This document shows, piece by piece, positions 1 through 7,847 of a stretch of 64,000 bases of DNA. This stretch comes from an uncultured Armatimonadota bacterium (lineage in GTDB: Bacteria; Armatimonadota; Armatimonadia; Armatimonadales; Armatimonadaceae), in contig CAIVZM010000038.1 in the NCBI GenBank assembly GCA_903910385.1, forward strand, positions 1 to 64,000, read 5' to 3'. A program made the translations under genes and the position numbers. The notes beneath the pieces are model-generated. The model saw only the letters and a program-made list of their open reading frames with translations, searched no databases and was not told where the DNA came from. Positions within the stretch are counted from its first letter, which is position 1. Each line of letters opens with the position of its first letter.

Positions 1-142
1 ACTCGGTATTCTTCGCCCGACAGGTGATAAATTCGTGGTGCGGTGTCGCTTCGCCCGCAAAGCCACAAAAATCCAGCATTGTTGATATATGTTGATATTG
101 AGGCGAAATAAATCACTGTCGCTTATCCCGAACTCACGTTAG

Positions 143-148
143 TATAAT
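143..148 (+). promoter_or_regulatory. -10 element directly before a start codon
   Basis: A perfect TATAAT lies five bases before the ATG at 154. With normal spacing transcription would begin at or next to that ATG, giving a leaderless or nearly leaderless mRNA. No convincing -35 hexamer and no Shine-Dalgarno sequence are seen. Confidence 0.4.
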
Positions 149-153
149 AATGT

Positions 154-720
154 ATGGATAGCCACATCTTCTTTTCCCCCGCCCCGCACGACAAGGCGAT
201 GGATGGAGTTCCTGCAGAATCTGATGGTTCTTTTATTGAATTCGCCACGAGTGTGACAGACGAGGCTCCGCTCAGTCATGCAGACGCCTTACGGAATTTA
301 GCATTTCAGTCCGAACTCCGGGAATTCAACCGCCTCAAAGCTCTTGAACGCATTATCGCCTGGGGCGAAGCGTATCAGGAAGCCCTTGGGCTCTCGACCG
401 CCGAATTGGAACGTCTCAGTCAGTGGGCTCGACATTATCATGAAAAAGCGCAATTTCGAGGCGAGACCTACGAAACGTTTTACCGTTTCACCGTTCCTGC
501 AGGATTGTTAGACTCAATACCAGTAGATTTCGGTCTGGTATTTTTTACCATTACCCTTGCCGGTAAAAAGCCTCAACTACTATTGGCTCCTCTCTGTCTG
601 AATCCCCAGTTTGCTGATGCCTTTCATCATGGCACCGGGATGAAATCAGACGTCGTCTTCTATGCCCGCGAAGAGGTGCACGAAGCGATTCTCACTACGC
701 TCAGCGGAAAATTGGCATAA
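154..720 (+). CDS. Hypothetical protein, about 188 residues
   Basis: I do not recognise a family. The protein looks soluble, with no signal peptide or membrane segment. The first 45 residues are polar and low in order. Residues 46-105 are helix-rich (ALRNLAFQSELREFNRLKAL, then ALGLSTAELERLSQWARHYH). Residues 120-150 form a hydrophobic beta-rich stretch (FGLVFFTITLAGKKPQLLLA). The ATG at 154 is chosen because a perfect -10 box sits five bases upstream, and an ATG at 150 is followed at once by a stop. The downstream glycosyltransferase is convergent. Coding character is supported mainly by the long open frame and by the absence of a better frame on either strand. Function unknown. Confidence 0.6.
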   Translation: MDSHIFFSPAPHDKAMDGVPAESDGSFIEFATSVTDEAPLSHADALRNLAFQSELREFNRLKALERIIAWGEAYQEALGLSTAELERLSQWARHYHEKAQFRGETYETFYRFTVPAGLLDSIPVDFGLVFFTITLAGKKPQLLLAPLCLNPQFADAFHHGTGMKSDVVFYAREEVHEAILTTLSGKLA

Positions 721-733
721 CGCCCGCCTCATA

Positions 734-1876
734 CTATTTTACGGACTGATACACCTCGATCACCTGATATGCCATCTCTTCCGGTGTCAGGCGGAAAGGA
801 TTCTGACGAGCGGCGACGGACATTTTTTGGCGCCGCTCGTTATTGTGCAGCAGTTCCGCCAGTGCGTCGTGAAAGGCGGAAAGCTCTGACCTCACTATAA
901 TAGCGTCTATGCCGTCACGAACGGACTCAGGCGCCCCCCCGTCTCCTACTACAACGCAGGGTAGTCCGTAACTCTGCGCTTCCGCGATTGCCAGTCCCTG
1001 AGTTTCCGTTCCGGAGGGAAAGGCGAACAGGGTCGCCGAGGCGTAGACAGGCGGTAATGCCTCATGCGGCATAAACCCGGCGAATCGTACGCGGGAACCA
1101 TTCCCTGCGGCTTCGACACGCGTCTTGACCTCATCAGCATCCGGGCCGTCTCCCACCAGCAACAATAACGCCGTCTCATCTTCAAGCGCCATGAAGGCGT
1201 CTATCAACAAATCGAGGTTTTTCTCCTGCGCCAATCTTCCTACATAGAGGATTACTTTGGCATCTTCTGGCAAGTCGAACTGACGTCGGACACGCTCGAT
1301 TTCGCTCTGCTCTACCGGTTGCGCCGACGGAATGCCGGTCGGAATGACACGTAACCGTCTGGAATCCACGCCAATCGCCTCGAGCCTGCGTCTCGCTTCG
1401 TGAGACGGCAGGATAACGGCGTCGCAGGTCTGGTAAAAACGTCGTAAAGCGACAGCGATAGCAGCGGAAGTCAAGGAGCGAGGCAAGGGCAAGTAGTGGG
1501 TGTAGTCCGTGTAGAGAGTATGGAACGTTGCGATCAGAGGAATTTTCAACAACTGTGCGATACGGTACGCCTGCAACCCCATTCCAAACGGATGCTGGGT
1601 GTGCACGATATCGAATGAAACGCCCCGCAACGCTGCGGGTGACCCTATCAATGGCAGAGGAGGATAGGCGAAAGGGTTATCTGGATTGACTATAGTCCGC
1701 CATGAGGGAATCCGTAACACCGGAATAGGATCGGAATCGACATACCCTGCAAAGCCTGGCGCGATAATAATTGGCTCCTGCCCTGCCCTTGCCAGTTCCT
1801 CAGCGAGCGTCCTGACAGAAGTGGACACTCCATTGATTACCGGTACATAACTTTCCGTAAACAATCCGATACGCAT
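734..1876 (-). CDS. Family GT4 glycosyltransferase (mannosyl/glucosyltransferase-like)
   Basis: A retaining GT-B glycosyltransferase that probably transfers a hexose from a nucleotide sugar to a lipid or glycan acceptor at the inner face of the membrane. The N-terminus FTESYVPVINGVSTSVRTL is the signature of the diacylglycerol glucosyltransferase/PimB-like branch of GT4. The second Rossmann domain starts near residue 207 with ILYVGRLAQEKNLDLLIDAF. The donor-binding E-x7-E motif is seen in ETQGLAIAEAQSYGLP near residue 290. At 380 residues the length is normal. It converges on the upstream hypothetical gene and has no operon partner. The ATG at 1876 lacks a strong ribosome site. The exact sugar and acceptor cannot be read from sequence. 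Confidence 0.85.
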   Translation of the reverse strand: MRIGLFTESYVPVINGVSTSVRTLAEELARAGQEPIIIAPGFAGYVDSDPIPVLRIPSWRTIVNPDNPFAYPPLPLIGSPAALRGVSFDIVHTQHPFGMGLQAYRIAQLLKIPLIATFHTLYTDYTHYLPLPRSLTSAAIAVALRRFYQTCDAVILPSHEARRRLEAIGVDSRRLRVIPTGIPSAQPVEQSEIERVRRQFDLPEDAKVILYVGRLAQEKNLDLLIDAFMALEDETALLLLVGDGPDADEVKTRVEAAGNGSRVRFAGFMPHEALPPVYASATLFAFPSGTETQGLAIAEAQSYGLPCVVVGDGGAPESVRDGIDAIIVRSELSAFHDALAELLHNNERRQKMSVAARQNPFRLTPEEMAYQVIEVYQSVK

Positions 1877-2499
1877 ACTACCGCTTCTTTTTGTGGCGGG
1901 GGGACAAAACTCCTTCCATTTTCCTAATTATTAACTTTTATTATTATTATTGCCTCAAATTATCCGTGATCCATCTTGCCAACGACCAGCAGTCGGGATC
2001 GATCTCAATGGGAATTACGCCACTGCAAATCAACCATCCCTCGTACGGCGTTTCGAAGTCATTGATTCGGTATTCGCTGAATTTGGAATCCGCAAGGCCA
2101 TTATTGATACATCGATTCCGGGCGGCGCCTGTTCGAACAGGCGCGCTATCGCAGTGAAATAAGTTACACATGTTTGAACCAGTTACAACCATTTGTATAA
2201 GAGAGCGAAGTCGCCGATGAAGTAATGCACCTGAGGAGAAACTTCAAGCCGGCGCCCCCGTAGCATACGTCTATTTCCCACCTACCACGTCCTCTAAACG
2301 ACGGATTAGCATATATTTACCACATTTCCCTTCTCTATAAAGTTAAATTAAATTTAAATCACTCAATACTTTCATTTTTCCTACGGAAGGTTGCGTACCG
2401 GAGCTATCAGCAGTTTGAGACAGTGAGGAGAACCTTGCGCTCATATCTATCGGTACGGATTCCGTGGCTCCAGTTCCTGCCGGCCTTTTCCGGATCATT
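1877..2499. other. Long intergenic region without a gene
   Basis: About 620 bases with A+T-rich tracts around 1915-1955 and 2325-2360. Short open frames occur on both strands but none has a ribosome site, a plausible composition or a family resemblance. The only clear structure is the 20-base perfect palindrome listed separately. Confidence 0.6.
2125..2144. repeat. Perfect 20-base palindrome
   Basis: GCGCCTGTTCGAACAGGCGC reads the same on both strands without a mismatch. It could be a dimeric regulator site or a small cruciform. As a hairpin it would have almost no loop, so a protein-binding site is more likely than a terminator. Confidence 0.6.
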
Positions 2500-2865
2500 T
2501 CACCCCTGCGGATCGGTAGGAACGGTCGTTAGAAGGAGCGCCGCGCCAAGAGTGACATAAGGAGCCAAACTGCCTGCACGCGCCTCCCAGACCGTTACCG
2601 CCGCCGGCGTACGGGCAAGCAACCGATTGGGCGAGATAGTGGCGTCAATGCGAAGTACGCGCCCATGAGAATCACAGTAGACGATATCCAGCGGGTACGG
2701 CACGAAGAAGGTATGGACTTGGTTGCAGGGAGTCAATCCCAGAACGCTTCCAGTCGGAATTCCCTTTACCATAGCGCCGAAAAACAAAGACACCGGACTT
2801 CGCGCCAGAATCACGGATTCTGCAACGATTCGTCCGGTGTCTCGATTGATCAGGAGTTGCGTCAT
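2500..2865 (-). CDS. DUF192 family protein
   Basis: A small protein of 121 residues related to the DUF192/COG1430 family, whose biochemical role is not established. The characteristic order of elements is present: an early VILARSPVSLFFGAMVKG segment (compare A-x-R-x-x-GLM), a hydrophobic middle TFFVPYPLDIVYCDSHGRVL (the PLDI-hydrophobic-D-x-x-G-x-V core), and a late AVTVWEARAGSL (the usual vLEl.aG). Many family members are exported, but no signal peptide is visible here. It lies 21 bases downstream of the MerR-like gene on the same strand and may be co-transcribed with it. Confidence 0.65.
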   Translation of the reverse strand: MTQLLINRDTGRIVAESVILARSPVSLFFGAMVKGIPTGSVLGLTPCNQVHTFFVPYPLDIVYCDSHGRVLRIDATISPNRLLARTPAAVTVWEARAGSLAPYVTLGAALLLTTVPTDPQG

Positions 2866-2886
2866 TCGCCCTTGAGCGGGAAACGC

Positions 2887-3492
2887 TTACGCTGTGGTAG
2901 CATCGCTACCGGCGGCTTTCCGCGCCCCACGTTTTCCGATGAACTGTTGTTCCAAAAACATCAGAACGTCCGAGAGGCGGAAGCGGCGTTGTTGCCCCAC
3001 CGTGCGGTAATGAGGCAGGATGCCACGATTAGTGTACCGTCGTACGGTTGCGGGACAAACGCCCAGCACCCGTGCGGTTTCTTCCAAGGTCAGCGTCGGA
3101 TTCAGGAGACGCTCGATGAGGTCTTTGCGGCTTTCGCGGAATCCTCGCGTGTAATACTTTTCAGCGACCTCCTCCTCCGGGATTTCTTCGGGATCGGGAA
3201 TCATCGCCAGCAATTGAATATGCCGGGGGAGTCTGTCCCACGAAATCACATCAGCATTGGTCAGCAGGCCGACATCTTTAGTCCGCTCGACCGGTATCGG
3301 CAATGTCAGACCATTTTTCAGCACATACCGAACATCTGCACCATTCAGAGGTTCGGTCACGACGCGCGGCGGTCGACCCGGCCCACGCTTTTTCACAGGT
3401 TCGCCTTCGGCGGTCAGGGAGCCGTTGAGGGACGCCCCGTCATTCTGTCCCTTGTTGTTCACAAACCGATTGTATTCATCCAAGCCCGGCAA
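2887..3492 (-). CDS. MerR/excisionase-type DNA-binding protein with AT-hook
   Basis: A likely transcription regulator of 201 residues. Residues about 33-43 (KKRGPGRPPR) form a typical AT-hook that binds the minor groove. Residues about 132-190 hold a MerR/excisionase winged helix: LTLEETARVLGVCPATVRRYTNRGI, then a wing of the form LPHYRTVGQQRRFRLSDVLMFL. No effector or dimerisation coiled coil follows, so it resembles the helix-turn-helix 17 class rather than full MerR sensors. The start is TTG at 3492, with AAGGA 12-16 bases upstream; there is no in-frame ATG before the folded region. It probably shares a transcript with the DUF192 gene. The target is unknown. Confidence 0.75.
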   Translation of the reverse strand: MPGLDEYNRFVNNKGQNDGASLNGSLTAEGEPVKKRGPGRPPRVVTEPLNGADVRYVLKNGLTLPIPVERTKDVGLLTNADVISWDRLPRHIQLLAMIPDPEEIPEEEVAEKYYTRGFRESRKDLIERLLNPTLTLEETARVLGVCPATVRRYTNRGILPHYRTVGQQRRFRLSDVLMFLEQQFIGKRGARKAAGSDATTA

Positions 3493-3583
3493 TGTATTTG
3501 TCCGTCCTTACTACGATTGATAATACTGTGTGGGAACGACTGACGTCCCCGCTCAAAAAAGCGACCTACCTTATTCTGCACGA

Positions 3584-4624
3584 TTATATAGCCAGCATCG
3601 CATCGCCAAAGCTCAAGAAGCGATATTTTTCCTCCAGAGCGGTCGCGTACGCACGGCGCATTTGATCCGTCCCAACAAAGGCGGCGACCAAAAGCAAAAG
3701 CGTCGAGTGCGGCTGATGAAAATTCGTTATCAGTCCGTCCACGGCACGGAAAGAATAGCCAGGATACACAAACAACTGCGTTTCGCCGGAAATCGGAGCG
3801 ACACGTCCCGCGCCTGCATTGGGAGTCGCCGATTCCAGCGCTCTCAATGATGTCGTTCCTACGGCGATCACCCGTCCACAGCAAGCGTTTACGGCTTCCG
3901 CCGCTTCCGGCGACACCGTAAACGTTTCCGAATGCATTTCATGTTGCGAAATATCATCGACACGAATCGGGCGAAAAGTCCCTAATCCTACTTCGAGTTG
4001 AACTCGGGCTACCTGAACGCCTATCGCCGTGACTTTCTCCAGCAACCGGGTTGTAAAATGCAACCCGGCAGTCGGAGCGGCGGCGGAACCGGGCGTCCGG
4101 GCGTAGACCGTCTGGTATCGCTCTCGATTCGTTAGCGGTGTGGTGATATACGGCGGAAGCGGAACCCGTCCCTGCGCTTCCAGCGCTTCCATCACCTCAA
4201 TGCCGCCCGAGGAGGAAAAACGAAGTCGTCTTCCCCCTTCTAAAGTCGCTCCGAGAACCTCCGCCGTCAGTCCCGCTTCCTCAAAAATTAATGTGTCGCC
4301 TTCACGAATACGCCGTCCGGGACGAACCAGGGCGTCATAGACATTTTCTCCGTATTCGATAGCGGGTCGCAAAGTCAACGCTTCTACAGCCCCGCCTTCT
4401 TTTCGTACTCCAAGCAGGCGAACAGCCGATACTCGCGTCTCATTGACGACTAAAAGATCATTCGGTTCCAAATATTCCGGCAAATCATAGAAATGGCGAT
4501 GCGAAAACGATCCGCCTTTACGCGGAACTACCAACAACCTCGAAGAATCCCGTGGCTCTAAAGGTTCCTGAGCGATTCGCTCGGGCGGTAATTCATAATC
4601 GTAATCATGAAGAAGAAGGGACAT
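3584..4624 (-). CDS. queA: tRNA preQ1(34) S-adenosylmethionine ribosyltransferase-isomerase
   Basis: QueA transfers and isomerises the ribosyl group of S-adenosylmethionine onto preQ1 at tRNA position 34, the penultimate step of queuosine synthesis. The N-terminus LLLHDYDYELPPERIAQEP and later blocks DSSRLLVVPRKGGSFSHRHF, TAGLHFTTRLLEK, VGLGTFRPI and TNFHQPHSTLLLLVAAF are diagnostic. The length of 346 residues is typical. The start at 4624 is chosen because it gives the conserved N-terminus; upstream codons of the frame (to 4729) do not match the family. No other queuosine gene is in this window. Confidence 0.95.
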   Translation of the reverse strand: MSLLLHDYDYELPPERIAQEPLEPRDSSRLLVVPRKGGSFSHRHFYDLPEYLEPNDLLVVNETRVSAVRLLGVRKEGGAVEALTLRPAIEYGENVYDALVRPGRRIREGDTLIFEEAGLTAEVLGATLEGGRRLRFSSSGGIEVMEALEAQGRVPLPPYITTPLTNRERYQTVYARTPGSAAAPTAGLHFTTRLLEKVTAIGVQVARVQLEVGLGTFRPIRVDDISQHEMHSETFTVSPEAAEAVNACCGRVIAVGTTSLRALESATPNAGAGRVAPISGETQLFVYPGYSFRAVDGLITNFHQPHSTLLLLVAAFVGTDQMRRAYATALEEKYRFLSFGDAMLAI

Positions 4625-4796
4625 GAATTCGCCTGTCTGGTTGTTGTGTTCAGGCAGCGCAACGTAGCTAAAAGGGGTGATTATCCCAACACTGCATAAC
4701 CTGTTCGCCGTCGATTGTAACCTGCACATAGGAGGCTGTCAAGAAGATCAACCCCCCAAGTGCGATTAAACGGTAAAACTGTTACATTATCGAACG

Positions 4797-5207
4797 CTAA
4801 ATTTCAGAAGCCGCAAACCAGAGCTTTATTTCCGCTTCTGCGTTTTCGGGGGAGTCAGAGCCATGGATCAGGTTACTCATAACATCGCAGGTGTAGTCAC
4901 CGCGAATCGTTCCAGGAGTCGCTTCCAACGGTTTGGTCGCGCCAATCATCTGCCGGGTAAGCTTGACCGCCTCCGGGCCCTCCCAGACCATCGCCACCAC
5001 AGGACCTGAGGTCACGAAATCGACCAGATCATTGAAAAAGGGGCGTTCCTTGTGCACATCGTAGTGCGCCGCCGCAGTCTCACGGGAGGGCGTCAACATC
5101 TTTAGCGCTACCAGTGTCAGACCGCGATTCTCAAAGCGACGGATGATCTCACCAGTCAGGCGACGCTGAACGCCATCTGGTTTGATCATGATATAAGTTC
5201 GTTCCAT
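4797..5207 (-). CDS. ndk: Nucleoside diphosphate kinase
   Basis: Ndk transfers the gamma phosphate between nucleoside triphosphates and diphosphates in the cytosol by a phosphohistidine intermediate. The protein begins [17 protein letters not shown] (Lys9 binds phosphate) and carries the active-site block NLIHGSDS with His115 as the phosphorylated residue. At 136 residues it is standard length. The ATG at 5207 matches the family N-terminus; a longer frame reaching 5291 adds unrelated residues. The segment before the active site reads [11 protein letters not shown] instead of the common GDFG...RN, a small local variation. It lies about 170 bases upstream of queA on the same strand. Confidence 0.95.
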   Translation of the reverse strand: MERTYIMIKPDGVQRRLTGEIIRRFENRGLTLVALKMLTPSRETAAAHYDVHKERPFFNDLVDFVTSGPVVAMVWEGPEAVKLTRQMIGATKPLEATPGTIRGDYTCDVMSNLIHGSDSPENAEAEIKLWFAASEI

Positions 5208-5497
5208 AAAGGCAATATTCCCGATTAAAATGGTATTTAAGCGCGACTTTTCGCACCGGGGTACAATCACCGCGCCGGAACATTGTATCATTCAACGTTC
5301 GTTTTTATACCATCCCTTTCGGGAACAATCGCCGCTACAGCAGGTAAGCTAAAGCGCATTCTCTTCTCGAATCGGTAGTCGGACACTGAGCGCCCGAGAC
5401 GCAAAAAACTTCCTGCGTCACATCGTCCGCCAGAGCGATATCGCCCGTTTCGTCGCTACCCCTGAACTTGAAAGGATGCTCGAAGTCTACAGGTAAC

Positions 5498-6709
5498 CTA
5501 ATATTTAGGAACGGACGGGTCGACTTCTTCCGACCACGAATTGATGCCGCCCTTGAGGTTCGTCAGATTCTTGAAGCCTTTTCCCCTCAGAATATCCAGC
5601 GCTCTGGCGGAGCGGACGCCCGCTTTACACTGGAGAACGATTTCAGCATCCGGGTCTAACTCGCCGGAACGCTCGCCGATGACTCCGAGCGGAATCAGGG
5701 TTGCGCCCGGAATGCGAGCGATATCCCATTCGTAGGGTTCACGCACATCGACCAGAACGAAATCTTCACCTGCATCCATCTTCGCTTTCAGTTCCGTCAC
5801 CGAGATTTCGCGCATGGGTTCCGTATCCTCTGTACTTTGTGTCGTTTCACCGCCGCGTCCGACGCCGCAGAATTCTTCATAATCGATCAGTTCGGTGATG
5901 GTTCGATGCTCGCCGCAGATGGGGCAGTCGGGGTCTTTACGCAGTTTGAGTTCGCGGAACTTCATGCCCAGCGCATCGAAGAGCAGCAAGCGACCAACCA
6001 GAGGTTCGCCAATGCCAAGAATCAACTTGACCGCTTCATTTGCCTGAATACACCCGACGATGCCGGGAAGGATCCCGATAACGCCGCCTTCCGCGCAGGA
6101 AGGCACGAGTCCCGGCGGCGGCGGTTCGGGATAGAGGCAACGGTAGCAAGGCCCATTGCCCAGAGGGCACCCGGCCCAGAAGACGGTCGCCTGCCCCTCG
6201 AAGCGGAAGATAGAACCATACACATTGGGCTTGCCGAGGAGCACGCAGGCATCATTGACCAGATATCGGGTGGGAAAGTTATCGGTGCCGTCGATGATCA
6301 GGTCGTAGTTCTCGAAAAGCTCCAGCGCGTTCGCCGAGGAAAGCATGGTGTTGTGCGTCTCCACCACGATTTCGGGATTGATATCCAGCAGGGTATCTTT
6401 CGCCGACTCGATCTTCAGGCGACCGACGTCTTTGGTCCCGTGCGCGATTTGCCGTTGGAGGTTGGTCACATCGACCACATCGAAATCCACCAGTCCGATG
6501 CGCCCCACCCCTGCCGCCGCCAGATACATGGTCAGGGGGGAACCCAGTCCTCCCGTCCCGATGCACAGCACGGAAGCCGCCTTGAGCCGTTTCTGACCCT
6601 CGAAGCCCACTTCCGGCAGAATCAGGTGCCGCGAATACCTTAACAGTTCCGCCGAGCTTAACTTTACATCCGCTGGATTCACCGCCAGCGTCGCCGCTAT
6701 ATTACCCAC
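5498..6709 (-). CDS. MoeB/ThiF-like E1 adenylyltransferase with C-terminal rhodanese domain
   Basis: An E1-like enzyme that adenylates the C-terminal Gly-Gly of a MoaD/ThiS-type protein and then helps to put sulfur on it. Residues 1-270 are the ThiF/MoeB fold: GTGGLGSP (51-58), DxxNLQRQ (near 82-87), zinc ligands Cys188/Cys191 and Cys262/Cys265, and a candidate thioester Cys205 (VPSCAEGG). After a polar linker, residues 300-403 are a rhodanese domain with DVREPYEW and the persulfide loop CKAGVRS (Cys361). This is the MoeZ/MOCS3 arrangement, in which one chain activates the carrier and supplies the sulfur. The possible carrier in the window is the MoaD-NIL fusion at 32103, and a JAMM protease lies at 9712. 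Confidence 0.92.
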   Translation of the reverse strand: MGNIAATLAVNPADVKLSSAELLRYSRHLILPEVGFEGQKRLKAASVLCIGTGGLGSPLTMYLAAAGVGRIGLVDFDVVDVTNLQRQIAHGTKDVGRLKIESAKDTLLDINPEIVVETHNTMLSSANALELFENYDLIIDGTDNFPTRYLVNDACVLLGKPNVYGSIFRFEGQATVFWAGCPLGNGPCYRCLYPEPPPPGLVPSCAEGGVIGILPGIVGCIQANEAVKLILGIGEPLVGRLLLFDALGMKFRELKLRKDPDCPICGEHRTITELIDYEEFCGVGRGGETTQSTEDTEPMREISVTELKAKMDAGEDFVLVDVREPYEWDIARIPGATLIPLGVIGERSGELDPDAEIVLQCKAGVRSARALDILRGKGFKNLTNLKGGINSWSEEVDPSVPKY

Positions 6710-7104
6710 GTCTTAATTTTCCTTCTCAAGCTAACGACAAACAATTCGGGACGGCGTTCCCTACCGCCATCTAGTCGGTCTGAAAATCTTCATGAACCTA
6801 TAAATGAAATGTACGATAGAGACCTACTCAAGAAAGGATACCATGCGGAAAACAAGGCGACTGCGCACTGGTTTTCCACTACCGACGCATTCCCTCTTAA
6901 TGTATAGGATTGTGAGCGATTAGGCTGTTCACGCATCCCATTTACTGGCGGCTTTTCCTATCATAATAAGAGCAAAGCTTATTCAAATCTCAACAGCAAA
7001 ACGCGCCTGTGGTTTACCATAACATCTCATGAGTAGACCATTCTTTAAATGATGCGGTCGAAACAGATATGTTATATGTGATTTTTACATAAATACCAAT
7101 ACCC
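6710..7104. other. Intergenic region, nothing recognised
   Basis: About 400 bases between the divergent moeB-like gene and the promoter at 7105. No open frame with a ribosome site, no tRNA and no strong hairpin were seen. It presumably holds the minus-strand promoter of the moeB-like gene. Confidence 0.5.
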
Positions 7105-7133
7105 TTGACTTTAACAACATGCAATAGTATAAT
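7105..7133 (+). promoter_or_regulatory. Sigma70-type promoter
   Basis: TTGACT at 7105-7110 and a perfect TATAAT at 7128-7133 are separated by 17 bases. It would start transcription near 7140 and drive the secreted protein gene at 7198. Confidence 0.75.
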
Positions 7134-7197
7134 CCTTATGCTACAACCACACATCAATATCCAAACAAGGGGATTGTTGTATAAGGAGATTGTTATT

Positions 7198-7749
7198 ATG
7201 GGCGTTAGAGCTCTCTATGTTTTTTTTGGCAGCCTCATAATTACTTGTTCCAGTTCAGTCCGAACAATGGCTCAGGTAACTTATGCAGTTACAGCTTCGG
7301 TAGAAAAGCCCACCGGGGATATTATGGGAGGATGGGTCACTCCTATTGAATCCCCCCCCACAAACCCAGCGGTGTCTCCTGGAGCGAACGTCGAGTTCAA
7401 GAGCAAGCATACCGCCATAGTTCTTGGTGGTCAACCAAACGCGAATTTTGCTGTCAATTTGTCTTTCCTGATCAATCGTGGTTCACGTACGGCAGCGGGG
7501 CAACCCTATACCTTTGAGAAGACTTTAGACCGGCAGTACCTGAACACTAACGTTCAATGTAACGCGCAGGGAATGTGGAGTTACACAACCTACCTGAGCA
7601 AAACGGCTTTTATGGCAGGTATTCCTACTCAAGTGAGCTCTGTGTACGTCGGTGAAGCGGAAACTTACTTCTTTAACGCTTCACCGATTCAGAACGACAC
7701 GAAGCGTAAAGACTTTCGTGTAAGTTTCCCCAACGGAATGCTACCCTGA
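7198..7749 (+). CDS. Secreted hypothetical protein
   Basis: A protein of 183 residues with an N-terminal export signal (ALYVFFGSLIITCSSSVRTMA, cut expected after about residue 25), so it probably acts outside the inner membrane. The mature part is beta-rich and has no recognised domain; it begins VTYAVTASVEKPTGDIMGG and contains a single cysteine in NVQCNAQG. The start at 7198 is supported by AAGGAG at 7183-7188, nine bases upstream. It has its own promoter at 7105 and a hairpin at 7802 behind it, so it is probably a single-gene transcript. Function unknown. Confidence 0.7.
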   Translation: MGVRALYVFFGSLIITCSSSVRTMAQVTYAVTASVEKPTGDIMGGWVTPIESPPTNPAVSPGANVEFKSKHTAIVLGGQPNANFAVNLSFLINRGSRTAAGQPYTFEKTLDRQYLNTNVQCNAQGMWSYTTYLSKTAFMAGIPTQVSSVYVGEAETYFFNASPIQNDTKRKDFRVSFPNGMLP

Positions 7750-7801
7750 CAAAAGCGTTGACAACGGTCGACTAGATCATTCCATTTAACATCAAGCCCG
7801 G

Positions 7802-7830
7802 TTCGCGGCATATAGAAAAAATGCCGCGAA
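7802..7830 (+). terminator. Hairpin between two secreted-protein genes
   Basis: TTCGCGGCAT (7802-7811) pairs perfectly with ATGCCGCGAA (7821-7830) around a nine-base A-rich loop. There is no following U-tract, so termination is only one reading. An in-frame ATG at 7821 lies inside the right arm, which argues for the next ATG (7848) as the start of the following gene. Confidence 0.5.
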
Positions 7831-7847
7831 TCGAATCTGGGTTAATA

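Noticed and set aside
2125-2144. LexA (SOS) box
   Set aside because: The centre GTTCGAAC lacks the four-base spacer of the CGAAC-N4-GTTCG type, so the known consensus is not met.
1891-2192. Short overlapping open frames on both strands (70-88 codons)
   Set aside because: No ribosome site, no family resemblance, and three frames overlap the same bases; they lie in the palindrome-containing gap and look like chance frames.
5837-6643. Open frame of 268 codons on the plus strand
   Set aside because: It is fully antisense to the well-supported MoeB-rhodanese gene and has an Arg/Gln/His-rich composition typical of shadow frames.
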